A stretch of 64,000 nt of DNA. It comes from Aquidulcibacter sp. GTDB taxonomy: Bacteria > Pseudomonadota > Alphaproteobacteria > Caulobacterales > Aquidulcibacteraceae. Shown here piece after piece: positions 1 to 8,132 of this stretch. Numbering within the stretch: the first letter of the stretch is position 1; each line of letters starts with the position of its first letter. The stretch covers positions 1-64,000 of the forward strand of contig NZ_JADCBK010000002.1 of the NCBI RefSeq assembly GCF_020253525.1, written 5' to 3'. The notes beneath the pieces were generated by a model. That model had not been told where the DNA came from. It saw only the letters and a list, made by a program, of their open reading frames with translations, and searched no databases. Made by a program: the position numbers and the translations under genes.

Positions 1-156
1 AATCCTGATGAAACACAAGGTCGCCACTTCAACCCTGCTTAGTCCCGCTTACCAATCCCCAATAGTCGGCTTAACCCGGACCGAAGCTCCTCCGCATTGG
101 GAACGAGGGAAGGTTACGCGAGGTTTGGATGGTGGGGGATAAGTTTTTATCTATGC

Positions 157-332
157 GCTCCCCTCTCCCTGTGGGGTCGACCTATAGGTCGACGGGAAAG
201 GGGTGAGGGCTTGTAGGGCACAAAAGCTGATTATGTTTAGTCGGTTAAGATGCTCCACCACTTCTTTTTTTGGTGCTGCGTAAGCCCTCACCCCCGTCCC
301 CTCTCCCAGAGGGAGAGGGGAGTTCCCCCCAC
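157..332. repeat. Inverted pair of G+C-rich intergenic repeats
   Basis: Two copies of one repeat lie head to head. The first (157-214) reads CCCCTCTCCCT ... GGGGTGAGGGCTT. The second (279-332) is its reverse complement, AAGCCCTCACCCC ... AGGGAGAGGGGAG, about 65 bp away. The left copy carries a perfect 18-bp palindrome at 176-193 (GTCGAC CTATAG GTCGAC) where the right copy has a short hairpin loop. The type resembles the REP-like intergenic palindromes common in proteobacteria. No coding potential is seen. Confidence 0.75.
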
Positions 333-428
333 GATGTCATCCCCGCCGGAACGAAGTGGAGAGCGGGGACCCCATGGGATTTTGCGCTCGGAGGTCCCGG
401 ATCGGCTTCGCCGTCCGGGATGACATCG
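332..428. repeat. Palindromic repeat unit with 18-bp terminal inverted repeats
   Basis: The ends are near-perfect inverted repeats: CGATGTCATCCC at 332-343 is matched by GGGATGACATCG at 417-428, and pairing continues with mismatches to about 18 bp. Inside the right half lies a nested hairpin (TCCCGGA ... TCCGGGA around a CGGC-TTC-GCCG core). This is a short non-coding REP/MITE-like unit. Reading frames through it (for example 356-619) are artefacts of the repeat. Confidence 0.65.
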
Positions 429-451
429 CTTTAAGATTTTTCCGTCTGGAC

Positions 452-485
452 CCATTTTGGTGGAAACGCTGTTTCACCAAAATGG
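452..485. repeat. Strong hairpin
   Basis: CCATTTTGGTGGAAAC (452-467) pairs with GTTTCACCAAAATGG (471-485) across a 3-base loop, with one bulged base. It lies between the palindromic unit ending at 428 and the branched palindrome at 502-591. It has no U-tract and no gene ends nearby, so a terminator role is unlikely. Confidence 0.6.
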
Positions 486-501
486 ATCATCAAGCATGGC
501 C

Positions 502-591
502 GCGACATCTGGGTCGTCAAGTGCGCAGCTTCGCTGCGTCGCAAGCGATCCGTTTTCAAAGAAAACGGACACTTGACTACCCAGAGGTCGC
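502..591. repeat. Cloverleaf-like nested palindrome
   Basis: The outer arms 502-523 and 570-591 pair over 22 positions with two mismatches. The interior is filled without spare bases by three hairpins: 524-538 (CGCAGC-TTC-GCTGCG), 539-548 (TCGC-AA-GCGA) and 549-569 (TCCGTTTTC-AAA-GAAAACGGA). The result is a four-way junction with essentially no unpaired bases. It is not a tRNA, since no anticodon or T-arm consensus is present. It may be a transposable palindromic element or a recombination or regulatory structure; function unknown. Confidence 0.6.
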
Positions 592-663
592 AAGAACAAT
601 TTCGTTTGCGGCTTGGTGAACCAGAATGGGCACCAAAGCGCTTCTAGATCAATTCTCTATTTT

Positions 664-735
664 ATCGATGCCATCCCCGCCGGAGCGTGAGCTGCGAGCC
701 GGGGCCTCAGGGGACTTTGCGGGGCAAGGCCCCAA
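664..735. repeat. Partial second copy of the CATCCCCGCCGG repeat
   Basis: CGATGCCATCCCCGCCGGAG at 665-684 matches the left end of the unit at 332 (CGATGTCATCCCCGCCGGAA), followed by a hairpin-rich segment (GGGGCCT ... AAGGCCCC). No matching right end was found. Apart from these repeats, nothing recognisable was seen in 1-156, 592-663 or 736-831, including any gene running in from the left edge. Confidence 0.5.
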
Positions 736-831
736 TTAGAGGATTCAGGGGGGCCTTATAACAAGGGTGACGACGCGCTAGGCAAATCCCACCAATCTGC
801 TTAGGTCAGGTGAGGCTTGGGGGAGGAACAT

Positions 832-1221
832 ATGACAATACTTGCGCGTGGCCTGATTCTGGTTTTGGGCCTTTTCAACTTCGTGATCGGTTTGGGCTTT
901 TTGCTGCAGCCTGCGAAACTCGCAGCCGCCTTCTTTCTGTCGCCCATTGGCAGTCAGGGTCTTGCGACTGTGCGGGCAGATTTCACAGGCTTCTTTATTG
1001 GCGCTTCGGTCTTTGCGCTGTATGGGGCGTGGAAAATGCGGGCCGAGGCCCTTTTGGTTCCAATGGTGATGCTGGGCCTTGCCTTGGCGGGTCGGTTCCT
1101 TAGCCTCGCGCTTGATGGCATGGCACCCACTGCGCCAGCCCCCATGGTGGTTGAAGCCATTATGCTGGCGATTTTATTCTTCGGCTATCGCACGTTCCAG
1201 TCTGCAAGCCCAAAGGCTTAG
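832..1221 (+). CDS. DUF4345-type small integral membrane protein
   Basis: A 129-residue, very hydrophobic protein with about four predicted membrane helices. The first spans residues 4-25 (LARGLILVLGLFNFVIGLGF). A conserved-looking segment ATVRADFTGFFIG follows, then helices near 55-70 and 75-90 and a last one near 105-120. The size and the RADFTGFFIG motif fit the DUF4345 family, whose role is unknown. The ATG at 832 is chosen over an upstream TTG because GGGGGAGGAA (819-828) sits at proper spacing in front of it. It is the first gene after the repeat-rich left edge and is transcribed toward hdaB, 111 bp away. Confidence 0.7.
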   Translation: MTILARGLILVLGLFNFVIGLGFLLQPAKLAAAFFLSPIGSQGLATVRADFTGFFIGASVFALYGAWKMRAEALLVPMVMLGLALAGRFLSLALDGMAPTAPAPMVVEAIMLAILFFGYRTFQSASPKA

Positions 1222-1332
1222 CGGCAAAATACCCTGTCGGCTTGGACAGGCTGACTGGGGGATAGTTTCGCGTTCATCCTCACCCGTCTCGGCACATGCC
1301 AATCTTGGCGCATTGACCGAGGTGGAACAGCG

Positions 1333-1683
1333 ATGAAGCCAGAAGAGAGATTTCAGTTGGATTGTGCCCGGGCACGTTTTGCCTGTGATGCCGCAGCCTT
1401 CGCGTTAGGGATAAGGGCCGACCTCCTGGTACCCGATCGCGGCACGGCCCAGCACGCCTTTGCCCGGCAAGTGGCCATGTATTTAACCCATGTGGCCTTT
1501 GGTATGAGCCTGCACCGGGTGGCAGTCGCCTTTGCGCGCGACCGCTCGACCGTCGCGCATGCCTGCCATCAGATTGAGGACCGTCGCGACGATCCAAAGA
1601 TTGATGATATGCTCGATCAGCTGGAGGCAGCCCTGCGGGCGGCACCCGCCCCGCGCCTAACTTTCGACAAACAGGCCGCTTAG
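1333..1683 (+). CDS. hdaB: Stand-alone DnaA domain IV protein, HdaB-like
   Basis: A 116-residue protein consisting almost entirely of a Bac_DnaA_C helix-turn-helix domain. The DnaA signature is visible at about residues 45-85: ARQVAMYLTHVAFGMSLHRV, then AVAFARDRSTVAHACHQIED. There is no AAA+ domain. HdaB of Caulobacter crescentus is a DnaA domain IV homologue reported to promote replication initiation by interfering with RIDA (Hda-dependent DnaA inactivation), and this protein matches it in size and content. GAGGTGGAAC precedes the ATG. The 3' end overlaps the convergent sufE by 4 bp. The identification by name is inferred from domain content, not from a search. Confidence 0.7.
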   Translation: MKPEERFQLDCARARFACDAAAFALGIRADLLVPDRGTAQHAFARQVAMYLTHVAFGMSLHRVAVAFARDRSTVAHACHQIEDRRDDPKIDDMLDQLEAALRAAPAPRLTFDKQAA

Positions 1684-2111
1684 GCTTGGGAACTGGCCAA
1701 AGCGTCTTTGGCTACATCTTGCATCCGCAAAGCCATCGCTTTGAGACCATTTGACCGCTGTGGCGTGAGCGCATCGCCTAGGCCCAAGGCCTGAAAAGCG
1801 GCTTGTGCGTCGAGTGCCAAAATCTCCGCAGGTGCACGACCCGAATAGAGCCGGACCAAAATCGCGAGCAGGCCCTGAACAATGGCGGCATCTGACTGAC
1901 CGCGAAACTCAATGAGCCCAGTCTCGGGATCGGTTGTTGAAACAAGCCAAACTTGACTTGCACAGCCCCGCACCTTGGCGACTTCCACCCGCTCGCTTTC
2001 GTCTAAAGGCGGCAACGTGCGCCCCAAGTCGATGACATAGCGGTAGCGCTCCTCCCAATCGTCGAGAAAGGAGAATTCTTCGATGAGGTCTTCCAGCCGT
2101 GGGTCGCTCAT
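1680..2111 (-). CDS. sufE: SufE family iron-sulfur assembly sulfur acceptor
   Basis: A 143-residue SufE-like protein. SufE accepts persulfide sulfur from the cysteine desulfurase SufS and passes it to the SUF scaffold in the cytosol. The family pattern is clear: LIEEFSFLDDWEERYRYVIDLG at the N-terminus, the active cysteine in KVRGCASQVWL near residue 50, and SDAAIVQGLLAILVRLYSG further on. The ATG at 2111 (MSDPRLEDL) is preferred over an upstream in-frame start. No other suf genes are in the window. It follows the secreted-protein gene at 2119-3219 by 7 bp, so the two are probably cotranscribed. Confidence 0.88.
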   Translation of the reverse strand: MSDPRLEDLIEEFSFLDDWEERYRYVIDLGRTLPPLDESERVEVAKVRGCASQVWLVSTTDPETGLIEFRGQSDAAIVQGLLAILVRLYSGRAPAEILALDAQAAFQALGLGDALTPQRSNGLKAMALRMQDVAKDALASSQA

Positions 2112-2118
2112 CTGTGGA

Positions 2119-3219
2119 TTATCGAACTGTTTTGGCCATGCATTTGGCAATTTCACCTAAAGGATGTTCAGCCAAGCAGAAGGAGCGTTCATAGGGCTGT
2201 TTTGTGGCTGCATTGCACATTTGCATGTTCAGACGCGAGGAGTTCACGCAGCTAACCAAGCGCGGATCGCGCATTAGGGCTTCGGTATCTTCCCGGCGAT
2301 CAGCAGGCCCACCAATTGCCGACAGGGCTGCCAGCGATACCATGCGATCAATCGGCGACCAAGCGCGAATAGGCTCAGCCAAAGTGATCCCGTCGCGAGC
2401 CGATTGGGTGGACAGCCGCACGCTGCGCTGAAGGCTTAGGGTGCGCATTTGGGTTGATTGTGGCGACAGATTGGCTTCGGGCATCGCCGAGAAGTTGACG
2501 GCAAGATCGGTTGCGGGCACCGGGGCGACCAAGGTGCGCAGGGCCGCATTTCGGGCTTTAGAATCAGCCGTACTGACTTTTGCCCACGCATATTTCTGCC
2601 AATCATAGGCGGCTTGTTTGAAGGCATCGCCTTCTTCCTGAATCTTAGCAGCATCGGCCAAAAGGGCACGTGCTGCAAGCTGGGCTGCTTGCTCCCCGCC
2701 GGGCAGGCTGCGCGCAAATGCGATTTCGCCGCGCAATTTGGCAATCAAGGCATCCCGGCCCATCCGGGCTTCTAGTTTGCGCACTTCGCCAACAAATTCA
2801 TCCTGAGTCGCTGCCCAAGCCGCGCCATAGGCGACCATGCCGAGGGCCAATCGATCTGAATTGAGGTGGCGGGCAATACGTTCGGTGGATTGTGTGAGGG
2901 CGCGGCCTGTGGTGATCGACGCGACATTGAGGGCCTCTACATCGGCGGCATAGGCGGCATAAAGGGCGGCATGGGCACCTAATGTGTTCGCGCCAGTTGG
3001 AAGGGCGAGGCCCACCGGGCCTTTTGGTGCGGCTGGGACTGCAACGGCCTTGGTCGCCGGGGCCTTTTTGGCGGGAGCCTTGCGGGCAGGGGCCTTCTTC
3101 GCCGTAGCCTTGGTGGCGCTAGCCTTTGGACGTTGTTGGGCGGAGGCATCGACACTAATGGCCAAACCTGCACTAACGAACAGCGTCGCAACGGCACATG
3201 CGAGCCACTTTTTGCTCAT
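2119..3219 (-). CDS. Secreted protein with Lys/Ala/Pro-rich linker, unknown function
   Basis: A 366-residue protein with an N-terminal signal peptide (MSKKWLACAVATLFVSAGLA, cleavage near VDASA-QQ). An H1-like low-complexity linker of KKAPA/RKAPA units covers about residues 30-65, followed by a mostly helical, Ala-rich body. The C-terminal 50 residues contain four cysteines (LVSCVNSS, MQMCNAA, SFCLAEH, IAKCMAK), probably two disulfides. AAAGGAG lies 6 bases before the ATG at 3219. No family was recognised. It is likely periplasmic or cell-wall associated and lies directly upstream of sufE. Confidence 0.6.
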   Translation of the reverse strand: MSKKWLACAVATLFVSAGLAISVDASAQQRPKASATKATAKKAPARKAPAKKAPATKAVAVPAAPKGPVGLALPTGANTLGAHAALYAAYAADVEALNVASITTGRALTQSTERIARHLNSDRLALGMVAYGAAWAATQDEFVGEVRKLEARMGRDALIAKLRGEIAFARSLPGGEQAAQLAARALLADAAKIQEEGDAFKQAAYDWQKYAWAKVSTADSKARNAALRTLVAPVPATDLAVNFSAMPEANLSPQSTQMRTLSLQRSVRLSTQSARDGITLAEPIRAWSPIDRMVSLAALSAIGGPADRREDTEALMRDPRLVSCVNSSRLNMQMCNAATKQPYERSFCLAEHPLGEIAKCMAKTVR

Positions 3220-3372
3220 ATCCATCTCCTTTAAGCGCCCCACCGCTTGTCCCTACACCTTATGCCAGAGGGTGTCTGAATAAATCACAACCAAAATTAC
3301 GCAAAAATTCCCAAACTTCACCAGTCACGCGAACTCAGGCGACTTTCCGATCGCCTTCGGCTAAAAGCGGGT

Positions 3373-4740
3373 GTGGACGCGACACAACACTCAGATTTGG
3401 CTGATTCCAAAGTCGGCGGAAAGGCTTGGGCCGTATCGGACCAACCCCTAACCCCTGCGCAATGGGCCAGCGGCAGCAGTGCGGCCTTGGCTGCAATGGC
3501 TTTAGCTTATGCCATTTGGCTGGGTGAACCGCGATTGCTTTTTGGCCTGTCCTGCGTCGCCATCTGCACCATGACGGCTTTTCTTGTCACCTCTTACACC
3601 AATCAAGCCCGCCAAGCGGTGATCATCCCCGTGCTGTGGGCGGGGGCGGCTCTGGGCTTAGGCAGTTTAGAGGGGGGGACGAATGGCATTGCCTTTGCCG
3701 CGGTGATTTGGCCCTTGCTCGCCGCTGGGGCGGCCGGTGTCGCGCTGATTAATGGCATTGCTGCCGCCCTGTGTGTGGCCGTTGCTTTACTGATGTTAGC
3801 ACCGCTCTTGCCCAGTAACGTCAGTTTTGCCGCTGGGTCGTGGGGCGCGCTCATCCCAAAGCTCTTGGTGGCTTGGGCCAGTGCGGCTTTGGCTTTAGCC
3901 ATCTGCGCGCGCGCTGGTGGCGTGATTGAACGGGTGCGGCGCGCGGCCCGCGACCAGGCAAAACAGGCTTTAGACAGCCGCGATGCGGCGCAGGCTGAAA
4001 CCCGCATGGCGCAAGCAGAAAGCCATGATCGGGCCCGATTTATGGCAGAGATGAGTCACGAAATTCGTACGCCACTCAATGCGATACTGGGTTTTGCTGA
4101 TACGATGCGTGAAGGTGTGTTTGGCCCGCTTCCAAAAGGCTATGAAGATTATCCGGGTCTCATTCATACCAGTGGCAGCCATTTGCTCGATCTTGTTTCG
4201 GACTTGCTTGATATCTCAAAAATCGAAGCGGGCCGCTATGAAGTCCGGCTGGAGGATATTCGGCTTGATCAGTTTCTGTTTGAGGCGATTGCCCTTTCAA
4301 GTGGGGCGGCGCGTTCTGCGGGGGTGCAGATCCGCCATGAAGTTGGACCACCCATCAGCGTGCGGGCCGATGCGCGCGCGATGCGTCAGATCGCCTTCAA
4401 CCTTTTGTCAAACGCGATTAAGTTCACGCCAAAAGATGGCTCGGTAACGCTGCGAATTCGCCCCGATGCCACAACAAGGCAGGCTTGTTTGGAAATTGAA
4501 GATGATGGGGCGGGGATCAGTCCAGCAGACCTTGCCCGTATCGGACAACCTTGGGCGCAAGGCGATAATCAAAGCCGCGCCAATAGCCGCGTGGTGCGCA
4601 GCTCTGGCTTAGGTTTGGCGGTAGTGAAGCGCTTGACCGAACTACAGGGCGGTCGCTTCTGGCTTGAGAGCACATTGGGCAAAGGCACCATTGCAAAGGT
4701 CAGTTTGCCTTATGCCAATTTGGACAAGCCACTGTCCTAA
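3373..4740 (+). CDS. Membrane sensor histidine kinase, DivJ/PleC-like
   Basis: A 455-residue histidine kinase. Residues about 30-180 form five to six membrane helices without a recognisable extracellular sensor domain. After a coiled linker come the H-box FMAEMSHEIRTPLNAILGF near residue 220, an N-box NLLSNAIKFT, G1 DDGAGIS and G2 SSGLGLAVVKRL. There is no receiver domain. The H-box and the poly-helix N-terminus resemble DivJ and PleC, which control the phosphorylation of DivK and PleD in Caulobacter. The start is GTG with a weak ribosome site. The 3' end overlaps the convergent gene at 4737 by 4 bp. Kinase identity is firm; assignment to divJ is tentative. Confidence 0.8.
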   Translation: MDATQHSDLADSKVGGKAWAVSDQPLTPAQWASGSSAALAAMALAYAIWLGEPRLLFGLSCVAICTMTAFLVTSYTNQARQAVIIPVLWAGAALGLGSLEGGTNGIAFAAVIWPLLAAGAAGVALINGIAAALCVAVALLMLAPLLPSNVSFAAGSWGALIPKLLVAWASAALALAICARAGGVIERVRRAARDQAKQALDSRDAAQAETRMAQAESHDRARFMAEMSHEIRTPLNAILGFADTMREGVFGPLPKGYEDYPGLIHTSGSHLLDLVSDLLDISKIEAGRYEVRLEDIRLDQFLFEAIALSSGAARSAGVQIRHEVGPPISVRADARAMRQIAFNLLSNAIKFTPKDGSVTLRIRPDATTRQACLEIEDDGAGISPADLARIGQPWAQGDNQSRANSRVVRSSGLGLAVVKRLTELQGGRFWLESTLGKGTIAKVSLPYANLDKPLS

Positions 4741-5561
4741 AATTCGGCAGCAAAGGTAAAGGCTGCCACCAAATCCCCGACTTCCACCAAAAGACGGGTC
4801 ACCGTACCCGAGCGATTGGTGATTTCAATCTCAAATGTGTCGCGAGGATCGGCATTGAGTACGGCGCGCGTGGTTGCATCGGAAAAGACAAATAAGGTCC
4901 CGGCTCGCGGCCGCGATTCTACCCTTGCGCGGGTTGCCGCAGGCCGTCGCGAGGCGGCGACATGAATGGTTGTGCCGTTGCGCAAAGGCGGGGAGAGGGT
5001 TCTGCTGGGCTGTGGTGGGCCAAGCTTGGTGAGGTCGCGCAAGAATAATCGTGCGCCCGATGCATCGACATCTGGGGTCTCTACCGCAAAGCTTAAGCCC
5101 GTTCCGCTTGCCACCAGACCCGCCCGTGTGGCGCTGCCTGTGTCTTGAACCGCACGCCATATGTCTTTGCCACCGCGATCAACCCGCCACGCCCGCACCG
5201 GGCCCGCATAGGTACCGGTCAATTGAGCGCGCCAGCCCTTATGGGCCGCAATGATGCGTTGGGCTTCGGTTTGAACGGCAGGATCGCGACAGGCTTTGGC
5301 GGCTGCGGCTGTTTTGGCTTGGCTTGCGATCAGGTCGAGGCGCTGCGTGCTGGATCCAGACCGCAGGGCAGCACCACGGGCTTGGGCGGTAAAGCCCGCC
5401 AAGGCGCGCCGAGGACCGCTTTCAAGCAGTTTACAGCGTTCATCAATGGCCCGCATTGCCATGCGCTCAGCGTAGCTGCGCTCTAGCCCATTAACTTGGG
5501 CGTGGCTTGCAACCGGCACCAAGAGTGTCAAACAAATTGCGGCACGATGAAAGAAAATCAT
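4737..5561 (-). CDS. Secreted hypothetical protein
   Basis: A 274-residue protein with a signal peptide (MIFFHRAAICLTLLVPVASHA, then QVNG). Two cysteines sit in the first third (DERCKLLE, AKACRDPAV), in the helical part at about residues 40-95. The C-terminal two thirds looks beta-rich, with several short Gly/Thr stretches. No family was recognised. The neighbour at 5620 is transcribed divergently with about 58 bp between the starts, so promoters must be compact or overlapping. Confidence 0.55.
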   Translation of the reverse strand: MIFFHRAAICLTLLVPVASHAQVNGLERSYAERMAMRAIDERCKLLESGPRRALAGFTAQARGAALRSGSSTQRLDLIASQAKTAAAAKACRDPAVQTEAQRIIAAHKGWRAQLTGTYAGPVRAWRVDRGGKDIWRAVQDTGSATRAGLVASGTGLSFAVETPDVDASGARLFLRDLTKLGPPQPSRTLSPPLRNGTTIHVAASRRPAATRARVESRPRAGTLFVFSDATTRAVLNADPRDTFEIEITNRSGTVTRLLVEVGDLVAAFTFAAEF

Positions 5562-5619
5562 GGCATCTATCTACAGTCGCCACTCTTTCACTTCGATTAA
5601 GCCCGGTGCACACAAAGCC

Positions 5620-5961
5620 ATGAGCAGCAGCGATCTCCGCAGTGATATCTGGGTGCAAGCGCTTTTGCGCACGGCGCAGAGTCTTGGCGCTGCGGGTTTT
5701 GTCGTGCGTAAAGGGGATGAAACCGCGGGCGCAGTCCTGGTGAAAGTCGCGCGTCTCGATGGCACGGCGCGCTTACTCATTCCCGCGCGGGATGGGGCTG
5801 GAGAGCGCATTTATCTTGATCTCACAGGTAAAACAGCGGGGCCGGACGAGCCCTCCATCGATGCTTATTTGTCTAAACGAGCCTCTCAAGACCAGGACAT
5901 TTGGATCGTCGAAATTGAAGACAAGCTGGGCAGAAGTTTTCTCTCAGAGCGCGTGGACTGA
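5620..5961 (+). CDS. DUF1491 family protein
   Basis: A 113-residue cytosolic protein. The pattern WVQALLRTAQSLGAAGFVVR, then GAVLVKVARLDG, then DIWIVEIEDKLGRSFLSE, matches DUF1491, a small family largely confined to Alphaproteobacteria and of unknown function. The ATG at 5620 (MSSSDLRSD) is chosen because homologues begin near here; an upstream ATG at 5560 would add 20 atypical residues overlapping the divergent gene. A short protein gene follows 49 bp downstream on the same strand. Confidence 0.7.
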   Translation: MSSSDLRSDIWVQALLRTAQSLGAAGFVVRKGDETAGAVLVKVARLDGTARLLIPARDGAGERIYLDLTGKTAGPDEPSIDAYLSKRASQDQDIWIVEIEDKLGRSFLSERVD

Positions 5962-6010
5962 TTGTTAACCCAAGTGCTCTAAGGTCTCGTTCTCGACTGG
6001 AGACGTTTGG

Positions 6011-6397
6011 ATGCTTTTTCTCTTCAATGACCGCGTTCTCATGCTAACGGGTAATGCCGACGCGGTGATCAATGCAGGCATTCCGGCAACGGCAGTCGCA
6101 CGTTACACCCTCAATGATTCCATTTTGGCCGTTCAGACCGCGATCATGGAAATGCCAAATTTGGCATCAGAAGCCCCACAAAAGGCTGCCGCTTTGGCTT
6201 GGCTGATTGCCAGCCGCAGCGACGCCAATGCGATTTTGTTTATCGCGCCGCCAAAATGTCGACGTCCACAAGAAGTCGGTTTCCGCTTGGCAACCGTTTC
6301 GCTGACAACTTTGGGCAGCCTCAAGGCCCAACAGGATGCGGGCCGGTTGACGCCTGGCATTATCAATACTTCTGTCTGGCAGTCTGCCGCGGCCTAA
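6011..6397 (+). CDS. Conserved-looking small hypothetical protein
   Basis: A 128-residue protein starting at ATG with TGGAGA 10 bases upstream. The middle is helical and Ala-rich (PQKAAALAWLIASRSDANAI) and is followed by a basic segment PPKCRRPQEVGFRLATVS. There is no signal peptide or membrane helix. Codon use and composition match neighbouring genes, so it is probably real. Function unknown. It lies between the DUF1491 gene and prfC on the same strand. Confidence 0.55.
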   Translation: MLFLFNDRVLMLTGNADAVINAGIPATAVARYTLNDSILAVQTAIMEMPNLASEAPQKAAALAWLIASRSDANAILFIAPPKCRRPQEVGFRLATVSLTTLGSLKAQQDAGRLTPGIINTSVWQSAAA

Positions 6398-6527
6398 GCC
6401 GGGCCTAGATTTCCTATTGCTCTAAGGCCTTTAATTGTGACAAGGCCTCGGCTAGATGGGGGGCTCAAGGGCTTGAGCATTCAGGCCGTTTCCCGATTTA
6501 CCCATTCGTCTTAGTCAGGCCCCAATC

Positions 6528-8132
6528 ATGTCAGCCGAACTCGCGCGTGAAGTTAAGCGCCGTCGCACCTTTGCCATCATTTCCCACCCAGACGCCGGCA
6601 AGACCACGCTGACTGAGAATCTCTTGCTGATGGGCGGGGCCATTCGTGCCGCAGGGGCAGTACGTGCCCGCGGCGAACAGCGCCGGACGCGTTCGGACTG
6701 GATGAAGATTGAGCGCGAACGCGGCATTTCGGTTTCGGCGTCTGTGATGACGTTTGAGCATGATGATTGCATCATCAATCTGTTGGATACGCCGGGCCAC
6801 GAAGACTTTTCTGAAGACACCTATCGCACGCTAACCGCGGCAGATTCGGCCGTTATGGTGCTGGACGCAGCTAAAGGGATTGAGCCGCAGACCTTGAAAT
6901 TGTTTGAGGTTTGTCGCCTGCGCGATATCCCAATCCTGACCTTTATCAATAAGATGGACCGCGAAGCTCAAGATCCGATGGAATTATTGGACGAAGTGGC
7001 TTCCAAGCTTGCGCTTGACCCCGCGCCAATCTTCTGGCCGCAGGGCTCCGGCAATCGTTTCCGCGGTATGGTGGATTTGCGCAATGACCGCTTTACCGTA
7101 TTCCGTCGTCCACAAGTGGGCGATACGGGTCCATTGGTGCATGATACGATGGACCTGTCGTCTAACGCGATTGCCGAAGTCTTGAACCAAGCGGAGATGG
7201 AGGAATTGCGCAGCTCGGCTGAGTTGGTGCAAGGCGGCTATCCGGCCTTTGACCTTCAATCCTATCGCGAAGGCCATATGACGCCTGTCTTCTTTGGCTC
7301 TGCGCTACGCCAGTTCGGGGTACGCGAGTTGTTGGACGGTCTGCGCGACTATGCGCCCTCGCCACGCGACCAAAAGGCGCTCGATAAAGGGGTTGAAACC
7401 CAAGTCCAAGCCGACCGCGAGGAAGTCACCGGGTTTGTCTTCAAGATTCAAGCCAATATGGACCCGGCGCATCGTGACCGCGTGGCGATGGTGCGCTTGG
7501 CCTCTGGCAAGTTTCAGCGTGGTATGCGGTTGAAAACAGGGTCAGGCAAGCAGATTGGCGTGCATGCGCCTTTGATGTTTGTGGGCCAAGACCGCGAAAT
7601 CACCGACGAAGCTTGGGCGGGCGACGTCATTGGCGTGCCAAACCATGGTGTGCTGCGTGTTGGCGATAGTCTGTCGGAAACCGGCCAGGTGAAGTTTGCG
7701 GGCATTCCAAACTTTGCCCCGGAAATCTTGCGTCGCGCCTCGGTAAAAGATCCGCTGAAGGCCAAGCATTTGAAGAAGGCGCTGGAATCCTTGGCAGAAG
7801 AGGGCGTGACCCAATTATTCCGTCCCCATTTTGGTTCAGACCTGATTGTGGGTGCAGTTGGGCCCTTGCAGTTTGACGTGTTGGTTGAGCGTCTGGCCGC
7901 CGAATATGGGCTGCAAGTCGTGTTTGAAACTTGTTCCTTTAATGGTGTGCGCTGGATTGCCGCCGACAGCGCGGCTGATCTCGAGCAATTTGCTGATCGC
8001 AATCGCGCGGGCATGGGTACCGATTTAGACGGCGCAGACGTCTTCCTTGCAAAGAATGCGTGGGAAATCGGCTATGTCGCAGAAAAGTTTCCGAAAATCC
8101 GCTTCACCAATGTGCGGGAGCGGATGATCTAG
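6528..8132 (+). CDS. prfC: Peptide chain release factor 3
   Basis: A 534-residue translational GTPase that recycles RF1/RF2 from the ribosome after termination. The G1 loop SHPDAGKTTLTE starts near residue 20, the switch region ERERGISVSASVM follows, then G3 DTPGHEDFSEDTYR and G4 NKMDREA. Domain II begins around residue 290 and the RF3-specific C-terminal domain follows (ending FTNVRERMI). Length equals the E. coli family norm. The 3' end overlaps the convergent DUF2336 gene by 4 bp. Confidence 0.95.
   Translation: MSAELAREVKRRRTFAIISHPDAGKTTLTENLLLMGGAIRAAGAVRARGEQRRTRSDWMKIERERGISVSASVMTFEHDDCIINLLDTPGHEDFSEDTYRTLTAADSAVMVLDAAKGIEPQTLKLFEVCRLRDIPILTFINKMDREAQDPMELLDEVASKLALDPAPIFWPQGSGNRFRGMVDLRNDRFTVFRRPQVGDTGPLVHDTMDLSSNAIAEVLNQAEMEELRSSAELVQGGYPAFDLQSYREGHMTPVFFGSALRQFGVRELLDGLRDYAPSPRDQKALDKGVETQVQADREEVTGFVFKIQANMDPAHRDRVAMVRLASGKFQRGMRLKTGSGKQIGVHAPLMFVGQDREITDEAWAGDVIGVPNHGVLRVGDSLSETGQVKFAGIPNFAPEILRRASVKDPLKAKHLKKALESLAEEGVTQLFRPHFGSDLIVGAVGPLQFDVLVERLAAEYGLQVVFETCSFNGVRWIAADSAADLEQFADRNRAGMGTDLDGADVFLAKNAWEIGYVAEKFPKIRFTNVRERMI

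Noticed and set aside
356-619. 87-codon open frame near the left edge
   Set aside because: It runs through palindromic repeats and hairpins; its codons come from repeat sequence and there is no ribosome site.
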